From Amycolatopsis sp. WQ 127309 (lineage in GTDB: Bacteria; Actinomycetota; Actinomycetes; Mycobacteriales; Pseudonocardiaceae), in contig NZ_CP095481.1 in assembly GCF_023023025.1 (NCBI RefSeq), forward strand, positions 3,782,001 to 3,846,000: a stretch of DNA of 64,000 nt, written 5' to 3'. Position 1 is the stretch's first letter. Every line of letters starts with the position of its first letter. This document shows positions 41,424 to 48,914 of this stretch, piece after piece. Position numbers and translations under genes: made by a program. The notes under the pieces were generated by a model that was not told the origin of the DNA, ran no database searches, and worked only from the letters and a program-made list of their open reading frames with translations.

Positions 41424-42527
41424 TCAGACCGCCCAGGTGACGGCGTGTTTCTCGAAGCCGCGGGCCGTCGCCACCAGCGCGGCTTCCGCCTCCGCGGCCT
41501 CCCGGGCCGCCGGGCGCAGGGGGTCGAACGCCGCCAGGGTGAACGTCAGCTTCGCGCCGCTCGACTTCGTGCGCCACGTGCCCGCGATGTCGCCCTCGGC
41601 CAGCAGGACTCCCGGGTTGCCCAGCATCTTCCAGACTTCCTTGCGCCGCGCCGGGTCCGGGACCAGCAGGGCCTTGTCGCGCGCCTGGATGAACGGGTCC
41701 CACGGTGGCAGCAGGCGCACGACGTCGGGCTCCGGCGGGTTCTCCAGAGCCGGCAGCCGCGCTGCGGGGAGGTAGCGGGTCTTGCCTTCCACGTCGACCT
41801 CGGCCAGGTCGGACGGCCACGTCCGGTCCACGACCGCGCGGGACGTCCCGACGAACTCCGCCGCGTCGCCCGGGGACGCCGGGCCGTTGAGCCGCAGGTA
41901 CGACGTGACCACCGACGTCGCCGCCGCGGGGTCCGGCGTCGTGCGCATGCGGCCGCGGCCTTCGAGGGGCGCCAAGGTCGCCGGGGTGGCGCCCGCGACC
42001 AGGCGGATGCCGCCCAACGGGGTCGCGATGCGCATCAGCTGCTCGTGGATGTGCGTCGCGTTGCACCCTCGGCACCAGCGCGAGAACTCCGGCGGTACGA
42101 GCTTCGTCACCGCCGTCGAGACCGCGCCCTTGGTCATCTCCGAAGTGACGACCTTCCGGAGGGCGGCCGCCGCCGTGAAGACCACCTCCGGCGCCGCCAC
42201 GCCCGTCGCCGCCAGTTCCTTGCGCTGCCACAGCATCCTCGCCAGCGCGTCCGCGTCGTCCAGCGGGACCAGCGCGCGCGTCGCCTCGGTGAGGTCGGAA
42301 CGGAGGTGGTAGTGCGGCGCGCCGCGCAACGTCCAGGCCAGTACCAGGCGGTCGTCGTCCACAAGGGACACCGGACCGGCCACCCGGGCCACCGCGGCCA
42401 GCAGCGCGGTGTCGCGCGTGCTGTCCTGCAGCCCGGCCCGGACGACGGCGAGATCCGCGACGTCCGTCGAACCACGGTGCAGGCCGTGCTCGGCGATGCG
42501 GTAGGCGAGTACCTGGCGACGGTCCAC
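41424..42527 (-). CDS. Winged-helix DNA-binding-domain protein (HTH_42/AlkZ-like superfamily)
   Basis: A 367-aa protein of the tandem winged-helix family to which the AlkZ-type DNA glycosylases belong. Family features are the N-terminal QVLAYRIAEHGL, VLAWTLRGAPHYH, CNATHIHEQLMRIA, GRGRMRTTPDPA, YLRLNGPASPGDAAEFVG, and C-terminal LLPPWDPFIQARDKALLVPD. Whether it is a glycosylase or only a DNA-binding protein cannot be decided by eye. GTG start 42527; GGAGG lies upstream. Confidence 0.78.
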   Translation of the reverse strand: MDRRQVLAYRIAEHGLHRGSTDVADLAVVRAGLQDSTRDTALLAAVARVAGPVSLVDDDRLVLAWTLRGAPHYHLRSDLTEATRALVPLDDADALARMLWQRKELAATGVAAPEVVFTAAAALRKVVTSEMTKGAVSTAVTKLVPPEFSRWCRGCNATHIHEQLMRIATPLGGIRLVAGATPATLAPLEGRGRMRTTPDPAAATSVVTSYLRLNGPASPGDAAEFVGTSRAVVDRTWPSDLAEVDVEGKTRYLPAARLPALENPPEPDVVRLLPPWDPFIQARDKALLVPDPARRKEVWKMLGNPGVLLAEGDIAGTWRTKSSGAKLTFTLAAFDPLRPAAREAAEAEAALVATARGFEKHAVTWAV

Positions 42528-42539
42528 GTGCGACTCCTC

Positions 42540-42935
42540 CTAGAGGCTGTACTCGAAGGTGTACCCCATTTTCTCCTCGCCCATCGCGCCGCCGACCGTG
42601 CCGGTGCCGGTGAGCCCGGTCAGCGCGCCGGTGCCCGAGCCGGGGACCACGCTGAACGTCGACGCGATGCCCTTGGCGTCGAACGTGAACTCGTGCCGCA
42701 CGATGAACGTCCCTTCGCGACCGTCGACCTCGCCGTCGACCCGCTCGAGGCTCGGCGACGTCGTCGAGCCGCTGTCGTAGCCCTCGCCCGCGTAGTACAG
42801 CAGCAGGTCGCAGACCGATTCACCCTCGATGACCCCCTCGTAGGCCATCGACGCGTGCGCGTACGCCACCCGCGGCCCGTGCTCGGAGCCGCTGACGACG
42901 TTCTCTTCCCAGTTCTTCATGGTGAATGCGTTCAT
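42540..42935 (-). CDS. DUF3224 protein
   Basis: A 131-aa protein of the DUF3224 family, an AOC-barrel-like beta-sandwich. Typical parts are MNAFTMKNWEE, ASMAYEGVIEGESVCDLLLY, GREGTFIVRHEFTFDAKG and GTGALTGLTGTGTV. No enzymatic role is known. ATG 42935 follows AGGGTGG. It is divergent from a YafY/WYL regulator across a palindromic site, a common pairing suggesting that the regulator controls it. Confidence 0.82.
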   Translation of the reverse strand: MNAFTMKNWEENVVSGSEHGPRVAYAHASMAYEGVIEGESVCDLLLYYAGEGYDSGSTTSPSLERVDGEVDGREGTFIVRHEFTFDAKGIASTFSVVPGSGTGALTGLTGTGTVGGAMGEEKMGYTFEYSL

Positions 42936-42954
42936 GAGGACCACCCTGCCGGAG

Positions 42955-42979
42955 ATACCTGTCAGCTTGTGTCAGGTAT
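42955..42979. promoter_or_regulatory. Operator between DUF3224 and the YafY regulator
   Basis: ATACCTGTCA (42955-42964) and TGTCAGGTAT (42970-42979) are inverted arms differing at one position, with a 5-bp spacer. The site lies in the divergent promoter, next to CATACT (42986-42991), a -10 seven bases before the regulator's ATG. Confidence 0.65.
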
Positions 42980-42998
42980 TTCGGTCATACTGGTGTTC

Positions 42999-43967
42999 AT
43001 GCGCGCCAGCCGCCTCCTGTCCGTCCTCCTGCTGCTGCAGAACCGCGGCCGGATGACGGCGGAAGAGCTGGCCGAGGAGCTGGAGGTCTCGGTGCGCACG
43101 GTCTACCGGGACATCGACGCGCTCTCGGCGTCCGGCGTCCCGGTGTACGCCGACCGCGGCCGGACCGGCGGGTATCGCCTGGTCGACGGCTACCGGACGC
43201 GGCTCACCGGGATGACCGAGGAGGAGGCGCAGTCGCTGTCGCTGGCCGGGCTGCCGGTCGCCGCGGCCGAGCTGGGCCTCGGCACGGTCCTCGCGGCCGC
43301 CCAGCTCAAGCTGTACGCCGCGCTGCCGCAGGAGCTGCGTGACCGCGCCGGCCGCGTCGCCGAGCGGTTCTACCTGGACGTTCCCGGCTGGCACCGGGGC
43401 ATCGAGAGCCTGCCGACGCTGTCCGCGGTCGCCGACGCCGTGTGGTCGTCGCACCGGATCCGGATCCGCTACGAACGCTGGGGGCAGCGCGTCGTCGAGC
43501 GGGACCTCGAGCCGCTCGGGCTGATCCTCAAAGCCGGGAACTGGTACCTCGCCGGGCGCTGCGAGGGCAGCGACCGGACGTACCGGATCTCGCGGATCCA
43601 GGAGCTGACCGACCTCGGCGAGGAGTTCGAGCGGCCGGCCGGGTTCGACCTCGCGGCGTACTGGCAGGAGTGGTCCGAGCAGTTCGAACGGCGGATGTAC
43701 CCGCGTGTCGCCGTGGTGCGGCTGTCGCCGCGGGCGCAGGCTCTCGTACCGTTCTACGCGGGTGCCGTCGGGGCCCGGGCCCTGCGCGAGTGCCCGAACG
43801 AGCCGGCCGCGGACGGCTGGCTCACCATGGAGCTGCCGGTGGAGCCGGGCGAGCCGGCCATCGGCGAGCTGCTGCGCTTCGGGCCGCACCTGGAGGTCCT
43901 CGAGCCGGCGGACCTGCGGGCGCAGCTGGCGGCGGCGATCGAGGGGATGGGCGCGATCTATGGGTGA
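42999..43967 (+). CDS. YafY/WYL-domain transcriptional regulator
   Basis: A 322-aa regulator. N-terminal DeoR-type HTH (about 5-60: LLLLQNRGRMTAEELAEELE, VSVRTVYRDIDALS), a WYL domain (about 145-215: IRIRYERWGQRVVERDLEPL, ILKAGNWYLAGRCEG), and a C-terminal WCX extension. WYL domains sense nucleic-acid or small-molecule ligands. No Shine-Dalgarno; probably leaderless. Overlaps the following HemD-like gene by eight bases. Confidence 0.88.
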   Translation: MRASRLLSVLLLLQNRGRMTAEELAEELEVSVRTVYRDIDALSASGVPVYADRGRTGGYRLVDGYRTRLTGMTEEEAQSLSLAGLPVAAAELGLGTVLAAAQLKLYAALPQELRDRAGRVAERFYLDVPGWHRGIESLPTLSAVADAVWSSHRIRIRYERWGQRVVERDLEPLGLILKAGNWYLAGRCEGSDRTYRISRIQELTDLGEEFERPAGFDLAAYWQEWSEQFERRMYPRVAVVRLSPRAQALVPFYAGAVGARALRECPNEPAADGWLTMELPVEPGEPAIGELLRFGPHLEVLEPADLRAQLAAAIEGMGAIYG

Positions 43968-44796
43968 GCTGAGCGGGGTCGCGATCGGCGTCACGGCCGA
44001 ACGGCGGGCTGACGACTTCATCGAGGCCCTCGAACGCTACGGCGCCGACGTCCGCCACGCCCCGACGATCACCATCGTCCCCCTGGACGCCGACCCCGAC
44101 CTGCGCGCGGGCACCGAGGCGCTGCTGGCGTCCCCCGTCGGCTTCACGGCGATCACGACCGGCGCGGGCTTCCGCGGCTGGCTGGCCGCCGCCGACGGCT
44201 GGGGCCTGCGCGACCGGCTGCTGGCGGCGCTGGGGGAGTCCCGGATCTACGCGCGCGGCCCGAAGGCCGTGGGCGCGCTGCGCGGCGCCGGGCTGCGAGA
44301 GTCCTTCTCGGCCGCTTCGGAGTCCAACGCGGAACTCTTCGGGACTCTCGCTTCGGCGGGGCTGGCGGGCGAGCGCGTGGCCGTCCAGCTGCACGGGACG
44401 CCGTTGCCGGAGCACACGTCGGCCCTGGAACAGGCGGGCGCGCGGCTGGTCGCGGTCCAGCCGTACCGCTGGTACTCACCGCCGGACGTCACCCCGGTGC
44501 ACGCCCTGATCGACGCGGCGATCGCCGGGGAGCTGGGCGCGATCGCGTTCACCAGCGCCCCCGCGGCGGCGAACTTCCTGACCCTGGCCCAGGACTACGG
44601 CCGCTACGACGAGCTGCTGACGGCGTTGCGCGGCCCGGTGGTGTGCGCGTGCGTCGGCCCGGTGACGGCGGCGCCCCTCGAAGAAGCCGGGGTGCGCACG
44701 CGGCAACCGGACCGGCAGCGCCTGGGAGCGCTGGTGAAACTGCTGGTCACGACGCTCAGTGGCACTGGTGGGGCGGCTGGTCCGACGCCGTTGTGA
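43960..44796 (+). CDS. Uroporphyrinogen-III synthase (HemD) family protein, second copy
   Basis: A 278-aa HemD-fold protein closely similar to residues 1-255 of the HemD fusion at 40004-41107: shared blocks include GFRGWLAAADGWGL, ARGPKAVGALRGAGL, ASESNAELF, AVQLHGTPLPE, YRWYSPPDVTPV and ACVGPVTAAPL. It lacks the winged helix. ATG 43960 lies inside the end of the regulator gene, so the two are coupled. Two near-paralogues 3 kb apart suggest local duplication. Which one supplies the bulk haem pathway is unclear. Confidence 0.82.
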   Translation: MGELSGVAIGVTAERRADDFIEALERYGADVRHAPTITIVPLDADPDLRAGTEALLASPVGFTAITTGAGFRGWLAAADGWGLRDRLLAALGESRIYARGPKAVGALRGAGLRESFSAASESNAELFGTLASAGLAGERVAVQLHGTPLPEHTSALEQAGARLVAVQPYRWYSPPDVTPVHALIDAAIAGELGAIAFTSAPAAANFLTLAQDYGRYDELLTALRGPVVCACVGPVTAAPLEEAGVRTRQPDRQRLGALVKLLVTTLSGTGGAAGPTPL

Positions 44797-45360
44797 CGCC
44801 GAGGTCGTCGGAGCGGCCGGCCGCGAGCCGTGGCCACTGGGCGATGGGCCGGCCCGGGCCCGGTGTCCACGTGGGCGCTCCGGTGTCGGTCCGGACGTTC
44901 GTGCGGTCCTGTGGCCAGCCGTCCGGTGAGTCCTCCCAGGACTCCCGGCGGCCGTGGATCGTCAGGTCCATCAGCGCGTAGCTGTAGTCCATCGCTTCCA
45001 CCCCACGGCGTTTCGTCCAGTACGTCTCGAAGACGTGGTCGCCGTCGCGCAGGTATCACGTACGCGGTGTTCTCCCAGGGCCGCAACGTTTCCACCGGTC
45101 CGGCCGACGCCGAGACGTCGTACGCCGAAAGCCTGCGCTACCGCGGCTTAGTAGGCGATCAGCTGGCGGCGTCCTTCGAACGCGTCCAGCAGGGTGACCG
45201 GCCCGTCCGGGCCGAGCAGTTCGAGGGTGGCGTCCACCTCGGCCATCGGCAGCCGGCGGCGGGCCGCGGCGATCGCGTCGCCTTCGTGGGTGTGGGCCTT
45301 TTCCCTGGCGCGCAAGACATCCAGCTCGGCCTGGTACGTCTCGCGGTCGACGATGGTCAT
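44756..45360 (-). pseudogene. DUF899 (thioredoxin-like) gene broken by an internal inversion
   Basis: The N-terminal 70 codons read on the minus strand from ATG 45360 (TIVDRETYQAELDVLRAREK to EGRRQLIAY, then TAA). The next recognisable part, GITYAVFSQGRN then SYAESLRYRG, reads on the plus strand (about 45052-45150). The C-terminal part is back on the minus strand (about 45055-44756: YLRDGDHVFETYWTKRRGVE, LMDLTIHGRRESWEDSPDGW). An inversion of about 100 bp with loss of flanking sequence explains this. ATG 45360 overlaps the MFS stop, so it was the last gene of the ArsR operon. The 3' end overlaps the convergent hemD-like gene. Confidence 0.75.
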
Positions 45361-46709
45361 CAGGACTCCTTCAGCTTGGCGGTGAGCAGGACGACGCTCG
45401 CCAGGGTGACGACCACGGCCACGCCCAGCGCGAGGTGGATGCCGGTCAGCTCGGCGGCTTGCGTCGCGGCGACGGCGCTCAGGACCGGGATGCCGACGGT
45501 GATGCCGACCTGCTGCGTCATCGACGTCAGCCCGGTGGCCAAGCCCTGCTCCTCGTCCGGCAGCCCGGACGTCGCGGTCACGGTGTACGCCACGATCGCG
45601 GCGACGTGCCCGAAGAACCCGACGAACAGGGCCGGGAGCAGGATCAGCAGCGCGCCGCGGCCGGGCCCGAGGAACAGCAACGGCAGCGTCGCCAGCGCCT
45701 GGACGGTCAGCCCGGCGGCCAGCAGGACACGGCTGCCGAAGCGGCCGATCGCCCGCCCGGCGAGCACGCCCGCGGCCACCGACGCCAGACCCGGCACGCC
45801 GAAGACCAGGCCGGTCGCCCACGGCGAAAGCCCCAGGATCCGTTGCAGGTAGAGGGTCGTCAGGAAGATCACCGCGGGTTCCACCGCGAACAGCACGAGC
45901 CCGGCGAAGTTGCCCCACTTGACCGTGCGGCGGGCCAGGATCCGTGGCGGCACGAGCGGTGCGGGCGAGCGTTGTTCGATCAGCCAGAAGGAGGCCAGCA
46001 GCACCACACCGACGACGGCGGCGAGCACGCTCTTGTCGATCACGGCGTAGACCAGCGCCAGCAGGCCGCCGCTGACCGTCAACGCGCCGGGCAGGTCGGG
46101 CCGGGCGCGGCCGGCCACGGTCGACTCGGGGACGAGGAACGGCGTCGCGACCAGGATGGCGACGGCCACCGGGACGTTCATGAAGAACGCCGCGCGCCAG
46201 CTCAGCAGGCCGACGAGAGCGCCGCCGACCAGGGCGCCGACGGTGAAGCCGCCGGAGAGCAGGGCGCCGTTGAGGCCGAGGACGCGGTCCCGCGCCCGGC
46301 CTTCGGCGAACGTCGTGGTCAACAGCGACAACGCCGAGGGCAGCGTCATCGCGGTGGCGAAGCCCTGCAACGCGCGGGCCGCCAGCAGCAGCTCCGGCGT
46401 CGTGGCGAGACCGCCCAGCAGCGACGCCGCGGCCAGCAGGGCCATGCCGGACCGGAACAGCCGCCGGCGGCCGAACAGGTCCCCGAGGCGGCCGCAGACC
46501 AGGGTGAAACCCGCGGCGGGCAGGACGAACGCCGTGCTGACCCACGGCAGCGACGTCAGGTCCAGCCCGACACCCGCGCCGACCTGGGGCAACGCGACGT
46601 TCAGGATCGAGAAGTCGATCGACAGCAGGAAACCGGCACCGAGCAGCACGGCCAGGACGGCGCGCTGTCTCGGCGTGAAACGGGCAGGGGGTAGCGCAAC
46701 GACGGACAC
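45360..46709 (-). CDS. MFS transporter (DHA2-like)
   Basis: A 449-aa multidrug-type exporter. The first helix carries FLLSIDFSILNVALPQVG, motif A is GRLGDLFGRRRLFRSG, and motif C lies in GGFTVGALVGGALVGLLSWR then FFMNVPVA. About 14 hydrophobic segments. GTG start behind AAGGAG. Third gene of an operon with SRPBCC and ArsR genes, so its expression is probably controlled by the ArsR protein. Substrate unknown. Confidence 0.88.
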   Translation of the reverse strand: MSVVALPPARFTPRQRAVLAVLLGAGFLLSIDFSILNVALPQVGAGVGLDLTSLPWVSTAFVLPAAGFTLVCGRLGDLFGRRRLFRSGMALLAAASLLGGLATTPELLLAARALQGFATAMTLPSALSLLTTTFAEGRARDRVLGLNGALLSGGFTVGALVGGALVGLLSWRAAFFMNVPVAVAILVATPFLVPESTVAGRARPDLPGALTVSGGLLALVYAVIDKSVLAAVVGVVLLASFWLIEQRSPAPLVPPRILARRTVKWGNFAGLVLFAVEPAVIFLTTLYLQRILGLSPWATGLVFGVPGLASVAAGVLAGRAIGRFGSRVLLAAGLTVQALATLPLLFLGPGRGALLILLPALFVGFFGHVAAIVAYTVTATSGLPDEEQGLATGLTSMTQQVGITVGIPVLSAVAATQAAELTGIHLALGVAVVVTLASVVLLTAKLKES

Positions 46710-46730
46710 GGGGTTCTCCTTGAGAGGAAG

Positions 46731-47060
46731 TCAGTCCTGCTCGGCGGCCTCCGCGAGGCGCTTGATCTTGGCCAGCCGGCGGTCCCAGTCGGCGGCGAGC
46801 GAGGTCATCCAGCGGGCCGTCGCGTCCAGGGCTTCCGAACGCACGGCGTAGCGGACCTCACGGCCGATCTTCACGCTGCCGACCAGCCCGGCCGAGTCGA
46901 GGACGGTGAGGTGCTTGACGATCGCCTGGCGCGACACGGGGAGGCCGCCGGCGAGGGTCGTCGCGGTGGCCTGGCCGTGGGCGGCGAGCAGGTCCAGCAG
47001 CTGACGACGGGTCGGATCGGCCAGTGCGGCCAGGACGCCGTCGACGACGTCGTGAGCCAT
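46731..47060 (-). CDS. ArsR-family HTH regulator
   Basis: A 109-aa winged-helix repressor: ALADPTRRQLLDLLAAHGQA, ATTLAGGLPVSRQAIVKHLT (recognition helix), VLDSAGLVGSVKIGREVRYA. No metal-binding Cys motif (ELCVCDL-type) is present, so it probably does not sense metals; the sequence belongs to the type paired with SRPBCC/AHSA1 proteins. ATG overlaps the stop of the SRPBCC gene. Likely binds the two GTGCAA palindromes at 47514-47569. Confidence 0.88.
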   Translation of the reverse strand: MAHDVVDGVLAALADPTRRQLLDLLAAHGQATATTLAGGLPVSRQAIVKHLTVLDSAGLVGSVKIGREVRYAVRSEALDATARWMTSLAADWDRRLAKIKRLAEAAEQD

Positions 47061-47494
47061 TATTCGGCGCGTGCGGCGAGGGTGGTGAAGCACTGCTCCC
47101 AACCGCCGGTGTGGTCCTTGACGACGTTGCGGCGGTTCTCGTCGGACGTCGGCAGGGTGGCGAAGCCGCTCTCGACGACGCGCAGGCGGGTGCCGTCGCC
47201 CTCGGGGGTCAGGGTGAACTCGACGAGCGTCGAGTTGTCCTCACGCAGCTCCTCGCCGGGGAACGCGCTGACCCAGCGGTAGGCCAGGTAGTGCGGCGGG
47301 TCGACCTTCTCGACGCGCAGCGGGAACTCGCCGTGCTCCGAGTGCGTGACGACCAGGGTCTGGCCCTCTTCGGCCATGGTGCCCTGGACGGTTTCGTCGT
47401 CGGTCGCCCAGAAACCGGGCTCGGCCACCAGCGGCCAGACCTTGGCCGGCTTCGCGGCGATCACGATCTCGCGTTCGATGCTGTCGGTGCTCAT
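47060..47494 (-). CDS. SRPBCC/AHSA1-family protein
   Basis: A 144-aa START-like-fold protein: IEREIVIAAKPAKVWPLVAE, ... YLAYRWVSAFPGEE, VEFTLTPEGDGTRLRVVESG, and the C-terminal GGWEQCFTTLAARAE. AHSA1-type proteins next to ArsR regulators are widespread; function is mostly unknown, with hydrophobic-ligand binding suspected. AAGGAG five bases before ATG 47494. First gene of the operon. Confidence 0.87.
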   Translation of the reverse strand: MSTDSIEREIVIAAKPAKVWPLVAEPGFWATDDETVQGTMAEEGQTLVVTHSEHGEFPLRVEKVDPPHYLAYRWVSAFPGEELREDNSTLVEFTLTPEGDGTRLRVVESGFATLPTSDENRRNVVKDHTGGWEQCFTTLAARAE

Positions 47495-47513
47495 GCGCAC
47501 TCCTTCGTCGTCT

Positions 47514-47569
47514 CATGTGCAATGCCACAGTTGCACATGACGGAGTGCGGTGCAACCCCAGGGTTGCAC
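47514..47569. promoter_or_regulatory. Twin ArsR-type operators
   Basis: CATGTGCAA-N8-TTGCACATG (47514-47539) and GTGCAACCCCAGGGTTGCAC (47550-47569) are both perfect inverted repeats sharing the half-site GTGCAA. They lie 20-75 bp upstream of the SRPBCC gene, and on the far side abut the end of the siderophore-interacting gene. Confidence 0.78.
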
Positions 47570-47577
47570 TTACGGCG

Positions 47578-48429
47578 TCAGTCCTCGGGAAGTTCGCCCG
47601 CTTCCACTGCGCGGAACGACTCCCGGCTCGCGGCCTCTTCGCTCATCCCGAGCCGCCAGTAGCCCGTGAAGCAGATCCGCCGCTTGTCGACGTCGCGCTC
47701 GCGCACGAGGTGCCGCCGCACGAGCTTCACCACGCCCGCCTCGCCCGACACCCACGCATACGGCGTCCCGCTGGGGAAGGTCGCCGCGCGGACCGCCTCC
47801 AGCAACGCCTCGCCGTGCGGTCGCGCGCCGCGCACCAGCCAGTGGACTTCGACCGCTCCGCGCGTCTCGAACGTCTGACGCTCTTCGCGCCCGGAGACCT
47901 CGATGTACGCCGAAAGCCGCGCGCCGGCCGGGAGCTGCTCGATGATCGCGCCGATCGCGGGCAACGCCGTCTCGTCGCCGGTCAGCAGCTGCCAATCGGT
48001 GCCGGCCGGGACGTCGTAGAGGCCGTGCGGGCCCAGGAAGGCGACGCGGTCGCCCGGTGTCACGCGGGACGCCCACGCCGAGGCCGGGCCGGTGTCGCCG
48101 TGCAGCACGAAGTCGACGTCGATCTCGGCGAAGCGCGGCCGGTGCGCGCGCACCGTGTACGTCCGCATCGGCGGGCGGACGCCGTCCGGCATCGCGAGGT
48201 ACGTGCGGTACCACGACAGGACGTCGGAACCGGTGTCCGGCAGGTTCGGCGTCTCCTGGCCGGGGCGCGGGAAGAAGACCTTGACGTACTGGTCCGGCGC
48301 CCCGGCGGGCACCTCGGCGAAGGTCGCCGCCTCGAACGTCACGCGCACCGTGTGCGGCGTGATCGGCCGGACCATCGTCACGCGGGCCCGGTGGTACGTC
48401 AGTGCCGGTCGCGCCACCTGCGTCGTCAT
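47578..48429 (-). CDS. Siderophore-interacting protein (ferric reductase-like)
   Basis: A 283-aa NAD(P)H/FAD-dependent ferric-siderophore reductase of the SIP (ViuB) family, which releases iron from imported siderophores in the cytoplasm. Landmarks: FAD-binding RTYTVRAHRP, GPASAWASRVTPGDRVAFLGP, LLTGDETALPAIGAIIEQLP, and AWVSGEAGVVKLVRRHL then FTGYWRLGMSEEA at the C-terminus. ATG 48429 has no Shine-Dalgarno. TAGCCT lies six bases upstream on the minus strand (48436-48441), so the mRNA is probably leaderless. The IdeR box overlaps it. Confidence 0.9.
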   Translation of the reverse strand: MTTQVARPALTYHRARVTMVRPITPHTVRVTFEAATFAEVPAGAPDQYVKVFFPRPGQETPNLPDTGSDVLSWYRTYLAMPDGVRPPMRTYTVRAHRPRFAEIDVDFVLHGDTGPASAWASRVTPGDRVAFLGPHGLYDVPAGTDWQLLTGDETALPAIGAIIEQLPAGARLSAYIEVSGREERQTFETRGAVEVHWLVRGARPHGEALLEAVRAATFPSGTPYAWVSGEAGVVKLVRRHLVRERDVDKRRICFTGYWRLGMSEEAASRESFRAVEAGELPED

Positions 48430-48447
48430 TAGGCGAGGCTAACCTAA
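48429..48447. promoter_or_regulatory. IdeR/DtxR iron box
   Basis: TTAGGCGAGGCTAACCTAA matches the 19-bp IdeR/DmdR consensus (TWAGGTWAGSCTWACCTWA) at 17 positions. It overlaps both the -10 (TAGCCT) and the start codon of the siderophore-interacting gene, so iron-bound IdeR would block transcription directly. Confidence 0.85.
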
Positions 48448-48457
48448 TCCATAGGCG

Positions 48458-48781
48458 TCAGAACAGCCCTCCTGGCTCGGAGTCATCGGCACCTTCCGGT
48501 TGCCAACGGTATTTCCGCAGGTCGACGCGCTGGCCGTCGGCCAGTACGCCTTCCGCGCGCAGCCGTTCGAGCTGGTCGTGGACCAGGTGCGGCGCCGGGG
48601 TGCCGTTGGCGCGCAGGATCCGGTGCCACGGCAGGTCGTGCCCGTCTTCCGCGAGGATCGCGCCGACCATCCGCGGTGAGGGCGCGCCGGAGAGCGCCGC
48701 GATGTCGCCGTACGTCGCGACCGTGCCGGCCGGCACCGACTCGATGATCTCCCGCACCCGCTCGTGCAGAACGTCGTCCAT
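48458..48781 (-). CDS. Alkyltransferase-like (ATL) protein, MGMT family without catalytic Cys
   Basis: A 107-aa MGMT C-terminal-domain-type protein. The HTH-like region is AGTVATYGDIAALSGAPS then RMVGAIL. Where O6-alkylguanine transferases have PCHRV/I, this protein reads LPWHRILRANG: Trp replaces the acceptor Cys, the hallmark of ATL proteins that flag O6-alkylguanine for nucleotide excision repair. It corresponds to Rv3204 next to adnA. ATG 48781 follows GGGGGC. Confidence 0.87.
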   Translation of the reverse strand: MDDVLHERVREIIESVPAGTVATYGDIAALSGAPSPRMVGAILAEDGHDLPWHRILRANGTPAPHLVHDQLERLRAEGVLADGQRVDLRKYRWQPEGADDSEPGGLF

Positions 48782-48914
48782 GCCCCCACTCTGCCCGATG
48801 GGTACGACACTTTTGGTAGCCGCCCATCGCACCAGCGGTGACCTTCACCGAACACGCCGTCGCTTAGGTGTGCCGGTGCGACGCCCGTTACTCCGGACGT
48901 GGTTCCATCGCGGG

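Noticed and set aside
46731..47060. ArsR protein as an arsenic or metal sensor
   Set aside because: No cysteine metal site is present; it belongs to the type paired with SRPBCC proteins.
47544..47570. Intrinsic terminator for the siderophore-interacting gene formed by GTGCAACCC/GGGTTGCAC
   Set aside because: The palindrome lies upstream of the SRPBCC gene and shares the GTGCAA half-site with a second palindrome, so an operator is the better reading, although a dual role is possible.
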